Part shown: positions 26,301 through 37,595 of the stretch, piece after piece
Layout of the letters: every line of letters starts with the position of its first letter
Numbering within the stretch: position 1 is the first letter of the stretch
Assembly (NCBI GenBank): GCA_902729315.2
Contig: LR746278.1
Span: 2,489,501-2,553,500 of the forward strand
Length of the DNA: 64,000 nt
Origin: Spirodela intermedia
Taxonomy: Eukaryota; Streptophyta; Magnoliopsida; Alismatales; Araceae
Direction: 5' to 3'
Made by a program: the position numbers and the translations under genes
Notes under the pieces: generated by a model
Seen by the model: only the letters and a program-made list of their open reading frames with translations
What the model was told of the DNA's origin: nothing
Database searches by the model: none

Positions 26301-29124
26301 AAAATATAAAAAATTAAACCAACCATATCCTACATCAAAAACTGTAAGGCAGATTATCCACATCATATCTACTCTCCAAGCAGATGCCATGTTCTCCATG
26401 GAGAAACCAGGGAGTTCACATGTAGTAACGCTTGAATTTAGTGTCTCTACTTCATAAGGATGGAAATAACAACTTGGGAGAATATGTATGAAGCTACCAA
26501 AGAATAGTTTAGCTTCTTTATCAGCTTTCTCTCAAGGACGAGGGACAACCTTCGAATCAGGCAAACGCCCTTCATTAATTGCAATTCATAAAAAAAAATT
26601 CAAATAATCACCAAATTTCTTCATTTTTCATCACGCAATTTCATATAAACAAGATTGTTCATGAATTTGGTTAATTTTGGAAAAGCCAAAGCCGAGTTAA
26701 GCTGTCATGGTTGTGTTAACTAAAAGTTCACTCATTACGTTGCTTCACCATATTCTTAAAAGTGATATGGAAGTTTATAACTATCTGATCATTACGCATC
26801 CCCTTGATGTTTAATTGATAAAATTAGCAGGGCCACCTGTATATTCCCCTGAGAGACTCTGAATTTAATATTACAATATTTCTATTTCCTCAATCAACTA
26901 TTCATTATTAAATTGAAAGAACCCAGCAAAGCTTAATTGAAAAGTCCTCGGATGCTTCACAATGTGAAATATGAGGTCCGATAAGAATTCAGGCTAAAAA
27001 TCCATGATGATTCAAATAACATTTCAAGCTAATTTATTTCAAAGACCATGCATCAGGTCAAACACATACCCCGTTGTGTGTTGCAATTTTTAGGAACCAT
27101 TCAATCTTTTATATCTTTTCATGCATTTCAAGCTAATTTTCATGCGTTTATATTCATATCTTTTAAAAAACTAAGAAAGTCAAATTACCCTACTCCAACA
27201 CAATAAGCACCTCAAAGAAACGACACAATTAAAATAGATTTCGCATCAAGAACATACCCATCTTTTTACAGAGAAAACTACCATGTGGAATACTACATGC
27301 AGTCTTGAATACCATGTGGAATACCAATCAATGATGATGCATGAAAATTAGGATGTCCACGTGCAGTCTTGAATTCCACAAAGTCTCACCAAAGAGAAAA
27401 GCATTTGAGGGATCTTCAAAAGAATTACATTGTATAACCAAACCCATGCACAATTAGAAGTGAGACATCACTCATTCGTTCGCTTTAGGATGCTTCCAAG
27501 TTTCCATCCAGAAGTCTTGTGCACTTTATCAAGCAACAATGATGGAGCATGATATAGAAAAAAATCAGTTCATATATGAAATGAAGCATGGAGATTTGAA
27601 ACCAAATGGTGACGCACCTGCATCAAACTGACGGAAACATTACAGGGATATATATCTACAGCTGATGCACACAGAACTACATTATTCAATAGAAAAAATA
27701 CAGTAACAGCAATGCTTTTGCAGTTAAACGAGAGGGCAAGATTCTTTCACAAAGTTTCTTCTCGGATTCCCTAAAAACAGAAGCCTACGAGCAGATGATA
27801 TTCAAAATTTCCAACTGAAACCCAAAAAATAATCCCATCAAGAAAAAAGTTGGAGTGGCTGCCCACAACTCTTTTAGCCTTCCAGTTGTAACAAAAGGCA
27901 CTGTCACTTTGCGCCATGAGAGGTTTAATTTCTCAATATCAGAAAAAAGTAAAAGAAACGTTACCTGTTTGTCCAGAAAATATAATTCCCCATTGAATAC
28001 GCTTATAACTCTTCCTCAAAGCAGACAAATCAAAACTGCGCCGATTGAAGCATCTTTCAGCACCTGGAAAATTTATAGAAGATAGTGCGCTGTTTGCATA
28101 TGGTAATAAACTAAAAATGCACAAATAAAATCTATCCTTCAACCAGCAAGAGAAAGAAGAAGATCATTCTGGGAACTACTAAAGGAGGAGAAGGATCACA
28201 TAATTTGGATGTGAAGGAGGTCCTGCCTAAAATCAACCCTCCACTTTGCACGGCAAAGTCTCAGGCATAGACATGAAAGAATCAGTAAGCTTAAACAAAA
28301 AAAGCCCAACTGAGGAGAAGAAGCCAGGAAAAAAAAATTATCCAAATACTAAATTAGACAATGAGGAACAAAAGCAACTTTGACAAAGGTATGTAGCATC
28401 ATAAATTTTAAATAATTGGGAATAAATACGGTTGCAAAGAAATAGATATTATTTCCCCAAAAACGTGAAATGCAAAAACATTGAACATTGCTTCTCAATA
28501 GTTTTTATCCTTGAAGAGGAAAGTGATAAATAACAAACAATCACCTGATGTAAATAGGACATGAAAACGGTCCTAGACATAACATGCATTTCCCTCCATG
28601 AAAAGAGCAGTGGGAAACGAGTGCCCCACCCTGTTTATCACTTGATTTCGAATCTCAAAAGGACAATATTCCATTAACAAATTCTGAACTATCCCAGTCA
28701 AAGAAGTGATCAAAACCAACCATCAGTAGAGAAAATATCTAACCTCCCTTCTTTTTTAGGAAGAATAGCTTCTCAATTGGGCCATATCAACGTTATTGGA
28801 TAGTGGACTATAAGGACCTCATGGAAATATCGGATAACTTTAAGAAACTCCGTCGTCTATTTTCAGGTCCACTTTTGTAAATGGGAGATAAAGAGGAAAA
28901 AATTACAAGAATACCAGTTTGTTGAATGGCACGCACAAAATTATTAAAGTCAAACAAATAGTTTCCAAAAAAAATGCTAAAATCAGAAGTCGAAAATTGA
29001 GAGAAAAGTTACCTAGGAGATGCGACGAGACAGAAGAGTTGGAGTTCTTGCAAGTGCCCTTGATGGATACAAGCGGAAGAAAAACGGATCTTCTGAGAAG
29101 AGCAAAACCTTGTCGAAAAGACAT
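11306..29124 (-). CDS. Kinesin-light-chain-like tetratricopeptide repeat protein, organelle-targeted
   Basis: Eighteen minus-strand exons: 29124-29013, 28063-27965, 26042-25846, 25749-25645, 24349-24249, 23267-23189, 22393-22382, 22220-22155, 20866-20798, 20710-20654, 19562-19485, 18376-18282, 18180-18135, 17503-17376, 14007-13899, 12373-12311, 11771-11700 and 11500-11306. They total 1683 nt, giving 560 aa and a stop, with all phases matching. It resembles Arabidopsis At5g53080 as I remember it. The N-terminus (MSFRQGFALLRRSVFLP) looks like an organelle presequence. A hydrophobic segment ending SPALAED follows and could be a thylakoid-type signal. TPR helices then run through the protein: GKVDEAEKYF, HKAEPLYLEALNI, ALHNLGQFYLV, DEAQRCYERALKIKGRV, YADTMYHLGTVLYLQGKE, AAEQLALTLQSLGDLLEAQE and AANMLHLARV. 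TPR arrays bind protein partners; the partner is unknown. The last exon's acceptor (at 11501) is the least certain. Confidence 0.9.
14871..14943. repeat. 30-bp direct repeat pair in TPR intron
   Basis: The 30-bp block starting CCATAAAATTGGAGGTGAAG at 14871-14900 recurs exactly at 14914-14943, with 13 bp between the copies. It is probably a recent replication-slippage duplication. Confidence 0.88.
15421..16620. mobile_element. Large inverted repeat with LTR-like arms, in TPR intron 14
   Basis: The left arm (about 15421-15901) and the reverse complement of the right arm (about 16164-16620) share, in the same order, GGCCAGCCACTCT-GAAATGG, AGACTGTTTTGATT, a T-AGG-GT block, AATTCTCTCTTT/TTTTCTCTTTA, GTCTCTCTCTNCT, TCCNCCTTGTGGAT and GGATCACCT, then a GTGGATTCAA block. 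The loop is about 260 bp. The arms look like long-terminal-repeat or adjoining retrotransposon sequence: TGTTAG occurs on the minus strand of the right arm, with a TTGTAA poly(A)-type region. No gag or pol reading frame is visible. Each arm carries many substitutions and indels, so the pair is old. The inverted repeat is clear; the LTR identity is inferred. Confidence 0.65.
22382..22393 (-). other. 12-nt microexon of the TPR gene (encodes RALK)
   Basis: On the minus strand TTCATGTGGCAG is followed by the 12-nt exon CGGGCATTGAAG and then GTACATTATG. It is phase 0 on both sides. It supplies Arg-Ala-Leu-Lys between exon 6, ending CYE, and exon 8, starting IKGR. This restores the TPR helix CYERALKIKGRV found in homologues. 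Leaving it out keeps the frame but removes one turn of the helix. Confidence 0.88.
22847..23216. repeat. Decayed tandem duplication overlapping TPR exon 6
   Basis: Two diverged copies with a period of about 185 bp. Copy 1 (22847-23029) and copy 2 (23030-23216) share AGG-TTGCTAACCA/GGCTAACCA, TTCATAAATG-ATAATT and CATAACAT, followed by a CTTCATCA-like block. Copy 2 runs into the 3' end of TPR exon 6 (23189-23267). Copy 1 therefore includes a degenerate image of that exon's donor end. Confidence 0.6.
23836..23850. repeat. Homopolymer C run in TPR intron
   Basis: An uninterrupted run of about 16 C bases lies in an otherwise AT-rich intron. Runs like this are prone to slippage and sequencing error, so the exact length is uncertain. 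It has no coding role. Confidence 0.8.
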
Positions 29125-30488
29125 CCCGGGTATCCTCTGAAATGATTTGCTAAGGGTATGAGTTAAACTCTCTTTAGGTAGGCATTAGACAACACTGGGG
29201 AAGGGGAACCAACGTCTAGATGTTTTGTTCCAACTTGTCAAAGGTGTGCTTGTTTTCTGTAAAATGTGTTTACTTTAAATAGCATGATAGATAATTTTAC
29301 AATAAGAAGAGCTTCAACTCAAAAGACTTAATAGGCGAACAATTTGTGTACGACATTTTGCTAATAGCATGCCATTATTTGGTATATTTGAGATAATATA
29401 TCGTACTTATATTAAACTCCAACGTCTTAAGTAATTTTATATGTAATAACTGAATGATTTTAAGATATTTAATTTATCTAGTCATCCAACTGACACATGC
29501 TATTAGTAAATGATTCCGGTGACTTCGTAGAATGTTTACCTTAGTTCTTCAGATACAAATGTATGATAAAACGATCATTTTTCTTGCAAAAAGAACTCTA
29601 GAGAGAAAAAAGATTAAAAGGAATAAAATAGGTTTATACAGACTCTTGAAGTTTAATAAAGAGGCTAATACATAAAATAGGATGGGGTTCCACAACTAGG
29701 CCAGAGAAAGAGAGTGAGAGAGAAGTTGGCGAATGAGCAGACGGATGCCATCACCTATCCTCAATTCCTACGACGCTCAGCCAACGATAGGTGGCAGCTG
29801 GCAGACGCTTGAAATAGGGAGCATGTAATCGGCGGTTCGATGGAGGATCACACCGTCATCGACCAGCACCGAATCCTGCGAGAGAGATATGGGCGAGAAA
29901 AAGAGAGCGCGCCAGGCGGCCGAAGGACTGGAGGATCCACTGTGCAACCGCAGTCGTCGATGAAGGCGACGAGAGCGGCGATAGAGGAGAAGAGTGAGAG
30001 TCAACAACGAGAAGAAGCCGTCGCCGGACGCCGGGGAGAGGATTGAATGCCGGCGGAAGAAGGTCGCCCCAGGCCGCCGGCTGTCGCTCGGAAGTGCACG
30101 AGTGCGGTTGGGGCGGCAGGGAAACCGTTACAAGCAGGCAGAATAGGTTATGAACCGCAAAATGTAAGTATTCTACAAATTGTACCCACAAATAAATATA
30201 TTAATTTTATACTCATAGAGACTGCCTCGTGGACACGAAGGTGCTCCGCTTACGTGTCTTTCATGCAGGTGTCTTTCTTGCATAAAAGCCCTCATTAAAG
30301 TACGCATTATAATATTTATATCAATCTCAAAAACATAACCCCGTGTTCATAGTAGTTGCGGAGGCTGGAACTTGCAGAGGAACAAACAGAGCGCCGCCTG
30401 TACCAGCGAGCGACGCCGCCGGGACTTCTCCTCTCCACATCGTGACCAGGTGGCGGTGGCGGCGGCGGCAGCGTTGAGGATCGGGAAG
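29125..30488. promoter_or_regulatory. Divergent promoter region, TPR gene (-) and tRNase Z (+)
   Basis: A 1.36-kb region between divergent start codons. Next to the TPR gene it is AT-rich; a TATTTAAA-like box lies on the minus strand near 29276-29283, about 150 bp from the ATG. At about 29700-30140 there is a GC- and purine-rich block that may be a transcribed leader of either gene. A TATA-like stretch (TTATAATATTTATATC, 30308-30323) precedes the tRNase Z leader. Confidence 0.5.
29700..30140. other. GC-rich block, possible 5' UTR exon or ancient gene fragment
   Basis: The block is markedly GC-rich against AT-rich flanks. On the plus strand it is purine-biased (many GAGA and GAAG), so its minus strand reads as a CT-rich leader. 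ORFs exist in several frames, but none matches a family I recognise. A 5' UTR exon of the minus-strand TPR gene is one reading; an unannotated short transcript is another. Confidence 0.35.
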
Positions 30489-31917
30489 ATGGCCATAGAG
30501 GTAGAAGGTTACCCCGTCGAGGGTCTATCGATCGGGGGGCAAGAGACCTGTGTGATGTTCCCCACGCTGAAGATCGCCTTCGACATCGGCCGTTGTCCGC
30601 ATCGTGCGATCTCCCAGGATTTCCTGTTCATCTCGCACGGCCACATGGACCACATCGTACTCTCCCTCCTACGATCTCTCTGTTCCGGCGTCTGGTTGTG
30701 GAAGTAGACCTCTCACAGTTCTCTTCACCTCCCATGGTGGTGGCGGTAGGGAGGACTCCCTATGTACGTCGCCAGCCGAGCCATGTTCAGGATGAAGCCT
30801 CCCACCATCTTCGTCCCCTCGTCCATCAGAGATATCGTGGAGAAGCTCTTCGAGGTGTACCGGGCGATGGACCAGACGGAGTTGAAGCACAACCTCGTCT
30901 CGTTGAATGTGGGTAAATCCTCTCATCTTATCGACCTAATTCCTGAACTGCAGCCACCTCCATAAACCGCCGCCTTGGAGTCTTGACTGTAGGTGGTGTG
31001 ATCCAGGGGAGGAGATCGAGATGACGAAGGACCTCAAGGTGAGATCATTCAGGACTTATCATGTAGTTCCAAGCCAGGTACGTGAATCCCGCCTCGTGTG
31101 ATACGCTTGCAGCGAGTTTATCATTCCTTCCGTCGATTCTCTGATCAGCGATCTCCCAGAGCGAATCTTCTTTCAGGGTTATGTAATATATGCGGTGAGA
31201 CAGAAACTCAAGCAAGAATATTCAAATCTCACTGGAAACGAGATCAGGGATTTGAGGCTGTCCGGTGTGGAGGTCTGTATCAAGAACATGGTGACTTCCA
31301 GCTCATGATCTTGTTCCTTCCGTCTCATTTTCCCGTTCGTTCCTCTTCAACTCCCCGGCAAGAACAGGTCACCAGCGCCGTCGCGTCTCCAGAGATCGCT
31401 TTCACAGGAGACACCAGATCCGACTTCATGGTCGATCCGGAGAACGCAGATGTGCTGAAGGCGCGCGTCCTGGTGATGGAGGTATCCACCCTTCCCGAAC
31501 TCCGCCACCTGGTTCTTGAATCCTGAAGAAAAACCTTCGATCATTCCCAGTGCACCTTCGTCGACGAGACCATGACTGTGGAGGATTCGAGAAACTGCGG
31601 CCACACCCACATCTCCGAGGTTTACTTCTTCAACTTCCCATCCGTCTGCATCATCTTCTCACATCCGGCTCGCCGTGGCAGATAGCCAGCCGCGCGGATA
31701 GGTTTCAGAACAAAGCTATCATTCTGATCCATTTCTCCGGCAGATACCTCTTGAACGTAGGTTTTCTCTGAGAATCCACGCTCCAATTTAGGGATTTCCT
31801 TCTCTCTCGCTTTTCCGATCCTCTTTCTTTCGCCATTGACAGGAGATCAAGGCCGCCGTTTCCAAGCTGCCTGCGCCTTTCTCCGACCGAGTTTTCGCGC
31901 TGACCGAGGGCTTCTGA
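30489..31917 (+). CDS. TRZ1: Ribonuclease Z, short form (tRNA 3'-processing endonuclease)
   Basis: Exons: 30489-30656, 30750-30912, 31007-31077, 31177-31272, 31368-31481, 31551-31619, 31682-31756 and 31843-31917. They total 831 nt, giving 276 aa and a stop (Arabidopsis TRZ1 is 280). Introns are short, mostly 60-100 nt. tRNase Z is a metallo-beta-lactamase-fold zinc endonuclease that removes 3' trailers from pre-tRNA. Visible signatures are MAIEVEGYPVEGLSIGG, FDIGRCPHRAISQDFLF, the HGHMDH metal motif at 50-55, AFTGDT with Asp181, HTHISE, LIHFSGRY with His244 and the C-terminus VFALTEGF. It is the single-domain short form. The frame is open upstream to an ATG at 30372, which would add 39 Arg/Ser/Ala-rich residues. 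I chose 30489 because homologues start at this conserved block. A plastid TRZ2-like role would need the longer start. Confidence 0.94.
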
Positions 31918-32080
31918 TCATCTGGTCAACGCCTCCCAGTCGTAGCGTAAGTACTGCATAAACGGGCATGGGTTAATATATGTATAAATATATATTATAC
32001 GTAGATTATTGACGAGGCAAAATAAGAAAATATGACAACAAAAGGAGTAAAATAAGCCAAATCGAACCAGCCCGTTGACG

Positions 32081-32540
32081 TCCCACGTCTAACATTTATC
32101 ATTATGGGAATAATTTAAATAAATACAATTAAAAGAAATATAATTTACTGATCCCACGTAAAATACTATTATCGCCGTGGGAGATCGCCGTCGTCCACCG
32201 CTGTCCCACGTTTAATTTTTCATTTCGGGAATGATTTTTAAATAAATCCGATTAAAAGAAAGGAAATCTACTGATTCCACGTAAAATATTATTATTGCCT
32301 TGCACTTTACGGAATTTATTTCCTTGTTGGTTTCCGTTGTCGGTGAAGAGATCGCCGTAGTCCGTTCCCCATCGTCCCACGTGTACTATATTTCATTGGG
32401 GAAATCTTTTAAAAAATAAATATGACTAAAAGAAAGATAATTTATTATTATCCACCTGCACTTTACGGAATTATTTCCGGGTTGCTTTCCGTCGCCGGCG
32501 AAGAGATCGCCGCCGTTCGCCACCGTCCGCCGTCGTCCCC
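32081..32540. repeat. Three diverged tandem copies, 123-171 bp, rich in ACGT-core motifs
   Basis: Copies start at about 32081, 32204 and 32375, each with TCCCACGT. All share a GGGAA-AAT block, AAATAAAT followed by ATTAAAAGAAA or ACTAAAAGAAA, and TTTA/CTACTGAT-type sequence. Copies 2 and 3 also share TGCACTTTACGGAATT and GAAGAGATCGCCG. Copies 1 and 2 carry a second CCACGTAAAATA. The block is non-coding and lies about 750-1200 bp upstream of the AMY3 ATG. Confidence 0.8.
32378..32383. promoter_or_regulatory. G-box (CACGTG) in repeat copy 3
   Basis: A CACGTG core in the context TCCCACGTGTAC. G-boxes are bound by bHLH (PIF) and bZIP (ABF/GBF) factors in plants. Use here is inferred from sequence and position alone. 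Confidence 0.4.
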
Positions 32541-32877
32541 AGAACTCTCGCCCCCGTGGTGCACCGATCCCCATCGTCGTCGTCGTTATCTGGGAACTGG
32601 ACGAGTCCCGGGGGATGAGGATGACGACCACACAGACGCCGACATTGCCGACTGATTCCAGAGGTTTTGATGGATAATAGCTGGTTGGTTCTAAGCGACT
32701 GATCTCTAAAGTTAGCTGATCTTGATTTCGGAGGAGAATCCGAGTACGGATGTTAGGGCGCCATCTCCACGTTGCGCAGGTCTGCTTCCTTCCCTAGCGT
32801 GTCTTCTTCTTCTTCTTCCTCCTCTCCGCTTCTTGTTAAAGGCCCCGCTATGACTCTGGTTCGGCTTCGGGTCCTGG

Positions 32878-32885
32878 TCACGTGA
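32878..32885. promoter_or_regulatory. Palindromic G-box TCACGTGA upstream of AMY3
   Basis: A perfect 8-bp palindrome, TCACGTGA, about 405 bp upstream of the AMY3 start codon in GC-rich sequence. It is a plausible bHLH/bZIP site; there is no direct evidence of use. Confidence 0.45.
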
Positions 32886-33289
32886 GGGAGGCACAGTGTC
32901 CGGGAGGTGCGGACGGTGGGGGTTGCGTTGGGGCCTCCTTGAAGTATGGGATCAGGACGACGGGGTCGGAGAAAAGGTTAAAGCGAACCTGTCAGCTTCC
33001 AGGGTCCCGGCAGGGAGAAATCCCCACCCCACGTAGAGAGCACCTGAATATCCTAAACTTCTCATCTCCTCTCGCGAGGAGTTTTGCGTACAATTTGCTC
33101 GAAATGATTAATAATTGGCACTCCTTGAAGCTCCATTGCCGATAATATCTTCTTCTTCTTCTTCCCTCCGTCCCGCATCTCGAACCCCCCCTCCTCCTCT
33201 TCCTCCTCTTCCTCTCCATTCCCTCTCTGTAGCGGTGCATTTTTTTCTGAGTGACACCTGTTTTGAAGGGCTTCCACGATCTTTCTCGC

Positions 33290-36200
33290 ATGTCGACGGT
33301 CCGGTTGGAGCCGCTGCTTCATCAGTCTCGGCGGGAGAGCTTCAGGTTCATCTTCCCCCACGATCCCAGGAAGGCCGGGAAGTTATCTCGCTTGGGTTAC
33401 TGCCACAAGACGCCGGCGCTCTCGGGGTCCCCGGGATGCCTCCACTGCCGGCATAATCCGCTCAGGGTGCGTCCGATCAGGGCGGGCCTCACCGAGACCC
33501 CAATTGCAGAAGCTGCCGACGCCGACAATGCGGACGTGCTGTTCAAGAAGACGTTCCCGTTGACGAGGACGAAAACGGTAAGACCTACCCCGAACCTTCC
33601 GTTGCTTGCTGATTTGGATCATCGCCGCCTGAAGTGATCTTGATGAATCAGCGAAACAAGACTCTGCTACAGATTAATTTGTCTGTTGTTTTAGTTCATT
33701 CGATAACCTCGAGGTGCTTCGATGTCGCAGGTGGAGGGTAAGGTCTCGGTGAGGTTGGATAGAAAAGGTGACGACGGCGGAGGAAAAGGACGCTTGATCG
33801 TGAGATGCAACCTCGAAGGGAAGTGGATTCTTCATTGGGGTGTGACATACATTGACGAGGCGGGCAGGTAGACGCTCCTGTGTTCTCCCGCTCCTCAGAC
33901 GGTCAATTGAGGCTTTCCTTTTTCATAGGATCAGCCTTTTCGGAATTGAAACTATTATTCTTGAGTAGTTTTCAGAATGTTTCCAGAATTGCTTCTTTCG
34001 TTCCTTAGCTGATATAGCTTGTTGTCTCATCTGCAAACAACGGATCAATGCAACGAAGTATTGCCGATGTTGTATGGTGAGTATCACAGTTGGTGTTCAC
34101 TTACTAATACACCTTTCCATTGTTTTCTATGATTTTTTTAGTGAATGGGATCAACCTCCTCTTGATATGAGACCCCCAGGTTCTATTCCCATCAAGGTAA
34201 TCCTTAGCTGATCATTCGATTTTCTTTAATTCCTTACATACCTCAATATTACATTTTTTTCTTTTTTTTGTTTAACTCAGGACTATGCAATTGAGACACC
34301 CTTGAAGAAATCTTCATCTGCTTCGGAAGGGGAGATACTCCACGAACTACAGATTGATTTAAAGCCAAGTTTGTCTATTTCAGCGATTCATTTTGTTCTG
34401 AAGGTCTGTTGTTTGCTCTCTTGTTGGCAATAACCTTTTGGATTATTTCCCATGTAACTTATAGTTTAAAGTGATCCTCTATGACGTTGTCTGATCAGGG
34501 CGAATCATTAATACCCTGGCTACGGTACATAATGACTAAATTTTTCCTTTGGTCTAGATGTAAATGTCAATTCATGTTCATTCTCCTGGTCACCACATGA
34601 TTGAGTTCTTTTTATTCCTGGCGTCAAGCTACCCGTATACACAATATTTAATGTCTTATATTTTTTTTAATACTTAAGCCATATCCCGTCTGGAATATAA
34701 TCAACGATGTCAGCGGTAGTTAGGTGATCAATTGCATCATTCCTACATCATATTTTTTTTGCAGATTTTTTTACCAAGCTTTTTATTACTGTGTAGGACG
34801 AGGAAACAGGAGCTTGGTATCAGTATAGGGGCAGAGACTTCAAAATTCCTCTTCTCATATGTGAAGATGAAGAGATCATTAGTGGAGAAAAAGGCTTCAG
34901 TATTTGGCCAGGTCTTTTTTTATATGCCAGATTTTTCTTTATTTTTGTGTCGGTGCTTTCATGGATTCAGTCTCCGGTTACTTCTTCATTTTTTGGTTGT
35001 GTCATATAAATTTAAATCCGTATTTTTTTCTTAATCAATGTTTTGCTGCCACTCGTCAATCCTGACTCAAAACCGCTGTGAAACAACAAATTCAAAAATC
35101 TATTGGTTGTGGTAAGGTACCCGAATCTATCATTGGGTTTTCATACAGAATAGTTAGCTTATGTGATGGAATGCATCCTTGCTTTTAATTCTGGCACACT
35201 CATGGAAAGACATTCGAATATATTGAGTTTCCATCGGCAATAGCTACCTTTTGTCATGGAATGGTTATTTGCGATCAGTTGTAGACGGAGGACCATCATT
35301 TTAGTTACTGCAGTTTCCTTCAAGAAGCAAAAGTAAATATATGACCAGACTTTTTCTTTTGTATTGCAGGGGCTTTTAGCCAGATTTCTAGCATACTTTT
35401 GAAAACTGATGAGGCTACTACTAATGTGGACGACAAAGAAAGAAGTGAAGTCAAACGAGAGATTAGGCTTGTTGAAGAGTACAATGAAGAGTTTCCAATA
35501 GTGCAAGAGGAGACAGTTCAGAATTACCTCACACTTTCTGTGAAAAAAAGTGATGAATTGGACAGAAATGTCGTGCATTTTGATACTGATATACCCGGTA
35601 GTGTAGTCGTTCATTGGGGAGTTTGCAGAGATGAGAATAGAAATTGGGAAATTCCAACACCACCACACCCTGCGGGTTCAAGAGTATTCAGAGGGAAGGC
35701 TTTACAAACATTACTACAGGTATGCGATTTCAAACGAAAGTAATGACTTATTATTTGATCGGCAAAGTAATCATACTATTGTTCATGTTGGAATAGACAC
35801 GGGTTTTACAATTATATCATACAAAGTTTTGAACGGTGAAAAATGACAACCAAGATGAGCTTCTTCTGTTCTCATTTCAGTCCACTGTATATGATGTGCC
35901 TCTGGTTGGGACAATATAATGCCTATTGGCATACCAAATATGAGATAAATGTAGGTCTTCCAATATCGACTTTGATTCTATATTTAGATCGTCTGACATA
36001 CTTATCACGTACATTTGATACCCACAACGCTCATCTGCACAATAAAACCTGGTTTCCTAGACGAGCCTGAAGCGAAGTGAAGTCTGTGGGGCATCGCTCA
36101 TTGTCATTGAGTGACATAAGAATGAAGGATTTTTGTTACCGAGTTAGAAACGTAACCTGAACCAGGACCATTTTTCAAAACGGGTTAAACCGTCCTGAGA

Positions 36201-37563
36201 CATCTGTTACTGAAGGATAATAAACTTGTTGTATTGGCAAAGCTATATCAATCTGTTCTTGATAATATTGGGCTATGTAGATTCGAGAAGTGTCCTTGGG
36301 GCTGATTGAACAGGCAGTGGTCATTGGTAGGGTAGATGCAAAACGAAGGTGTGTAGGCAATATAACGAGGATAAAAAGCAGTACTGGGTTACAAAGAAGT
36401 AGGAGCTCATACAATGTTACTGTAAATCCCATGCTTCCAGCTATCATGTCTCACATGAAATCATACTAGGGAATGGAATAAGATGGTGAAATAATACAAT
36501 TGAAGAAGAAAGTATGGATTTTATTTATGGGCAGAGATCAAATAAGGGTCTTCCCAAGAAAAATAAAAAAGATCACACACTTTAAAAGTGGCCACATATT
36601 CATGGACTTACTTGGAGGAACGAAGATGAGAAGAGGTAAAATTAAATTATTGCGCCATTTTTCTTATACCAGAAAGAGCAGCAATAGAGGTGGTGACAAG
36701 TAATTGGCAATAGTGAATATTGTGTTGTATAATATCATAGGATGAGCATAAAATCTGTAGTTATTAAAGAATCTCTATTAATTCATTACTTAGAAAAGCT
36801 TCTAATCCCACGTCTACAGCTCATAAACAAGGAATCGAGGATGGAGTGTTAGCATGCCTATTCATTAGAATCGTACCACACTTGTGTGGATGTGTAGATC
36901 TTCACCATTCATTGTCAATTGGCTTTGGGGTTGATAGATTAAATTCTAGCATGATACCAAAGGTCTAGGTTATGCTGTCATGTTGTATGCACCAAATTTA
37001 TACTATCCACGTTGTAAAGACTTAAAATTTAGGTTTCTAATGAGGCTACTCGTTAGAATCATTCTACATTACTTAGTTATAAGATCCTGTGGCTAAATAT
37101 GTGAGCCTCTTTGACTCATTGTTAATCAGTGTTGAGTGGGATGCCATTACACTACTAGCCTTTCAAAATGACGTGTACGAGATCAACACTAAAGATGTCA
37201 AATCGTTACTCAAGTGTTATGCTTAGGCATCATTGTGTCCTTTACTTTATGGGATGTTGGGTTGCCTTTAATGTTCCTTGCCTAGGAAGGCACAAGGATG
37301 GTGTTCAGGAGCACTCATCCCCAGACCACAAAAAAATTGAGCTGACCGACCCCCAATCTTGGCACTCCCTAGGCTCAAGTTGTTGCCCCCTTTGTTCCCT
37401 TGGTCTACTAAACCTCTTCCTGCCAGTACGAATTCTCGTCATTCCTTCCCTCACTCTCTCGTTCGTTGCAAGTCCCACCTCTGCGCCCAGCTATTTTCTC
37501 ATCTCTATTGTCTTTGCTTATTTTGAAATGAGTTTCCTTGTTCCCTCCCCACTCGTTATATGC

Positions 37564-37595
<32 letters not shown>

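Larger units (their letters stand above)
31918..33289. promoter_or_regulatory. AMY3 promoter and 5' leader
   Basis: A 1.37-kb region between the tRNase Z stop and the AMY3 start, both on the plus strand. It holds a repeat block rich in ACGT cores (32081-32540) and two CACGTG G-boxes. A GC-rich part (about 32450-33000) and a pyrimidine-rich leader ((TCT)n and CCTCCTCTT runs at 33150-33230) follow just before the ATG. Confidence 0.55.

Noticed and set aside
33251-33289. AMY3 start extended upstream to 33251
   Set aside because: That codon is GTG; the ATG at 33290 gives MSTV..., the same start as Arabidopsis AMY3, followed by a transit peptide.
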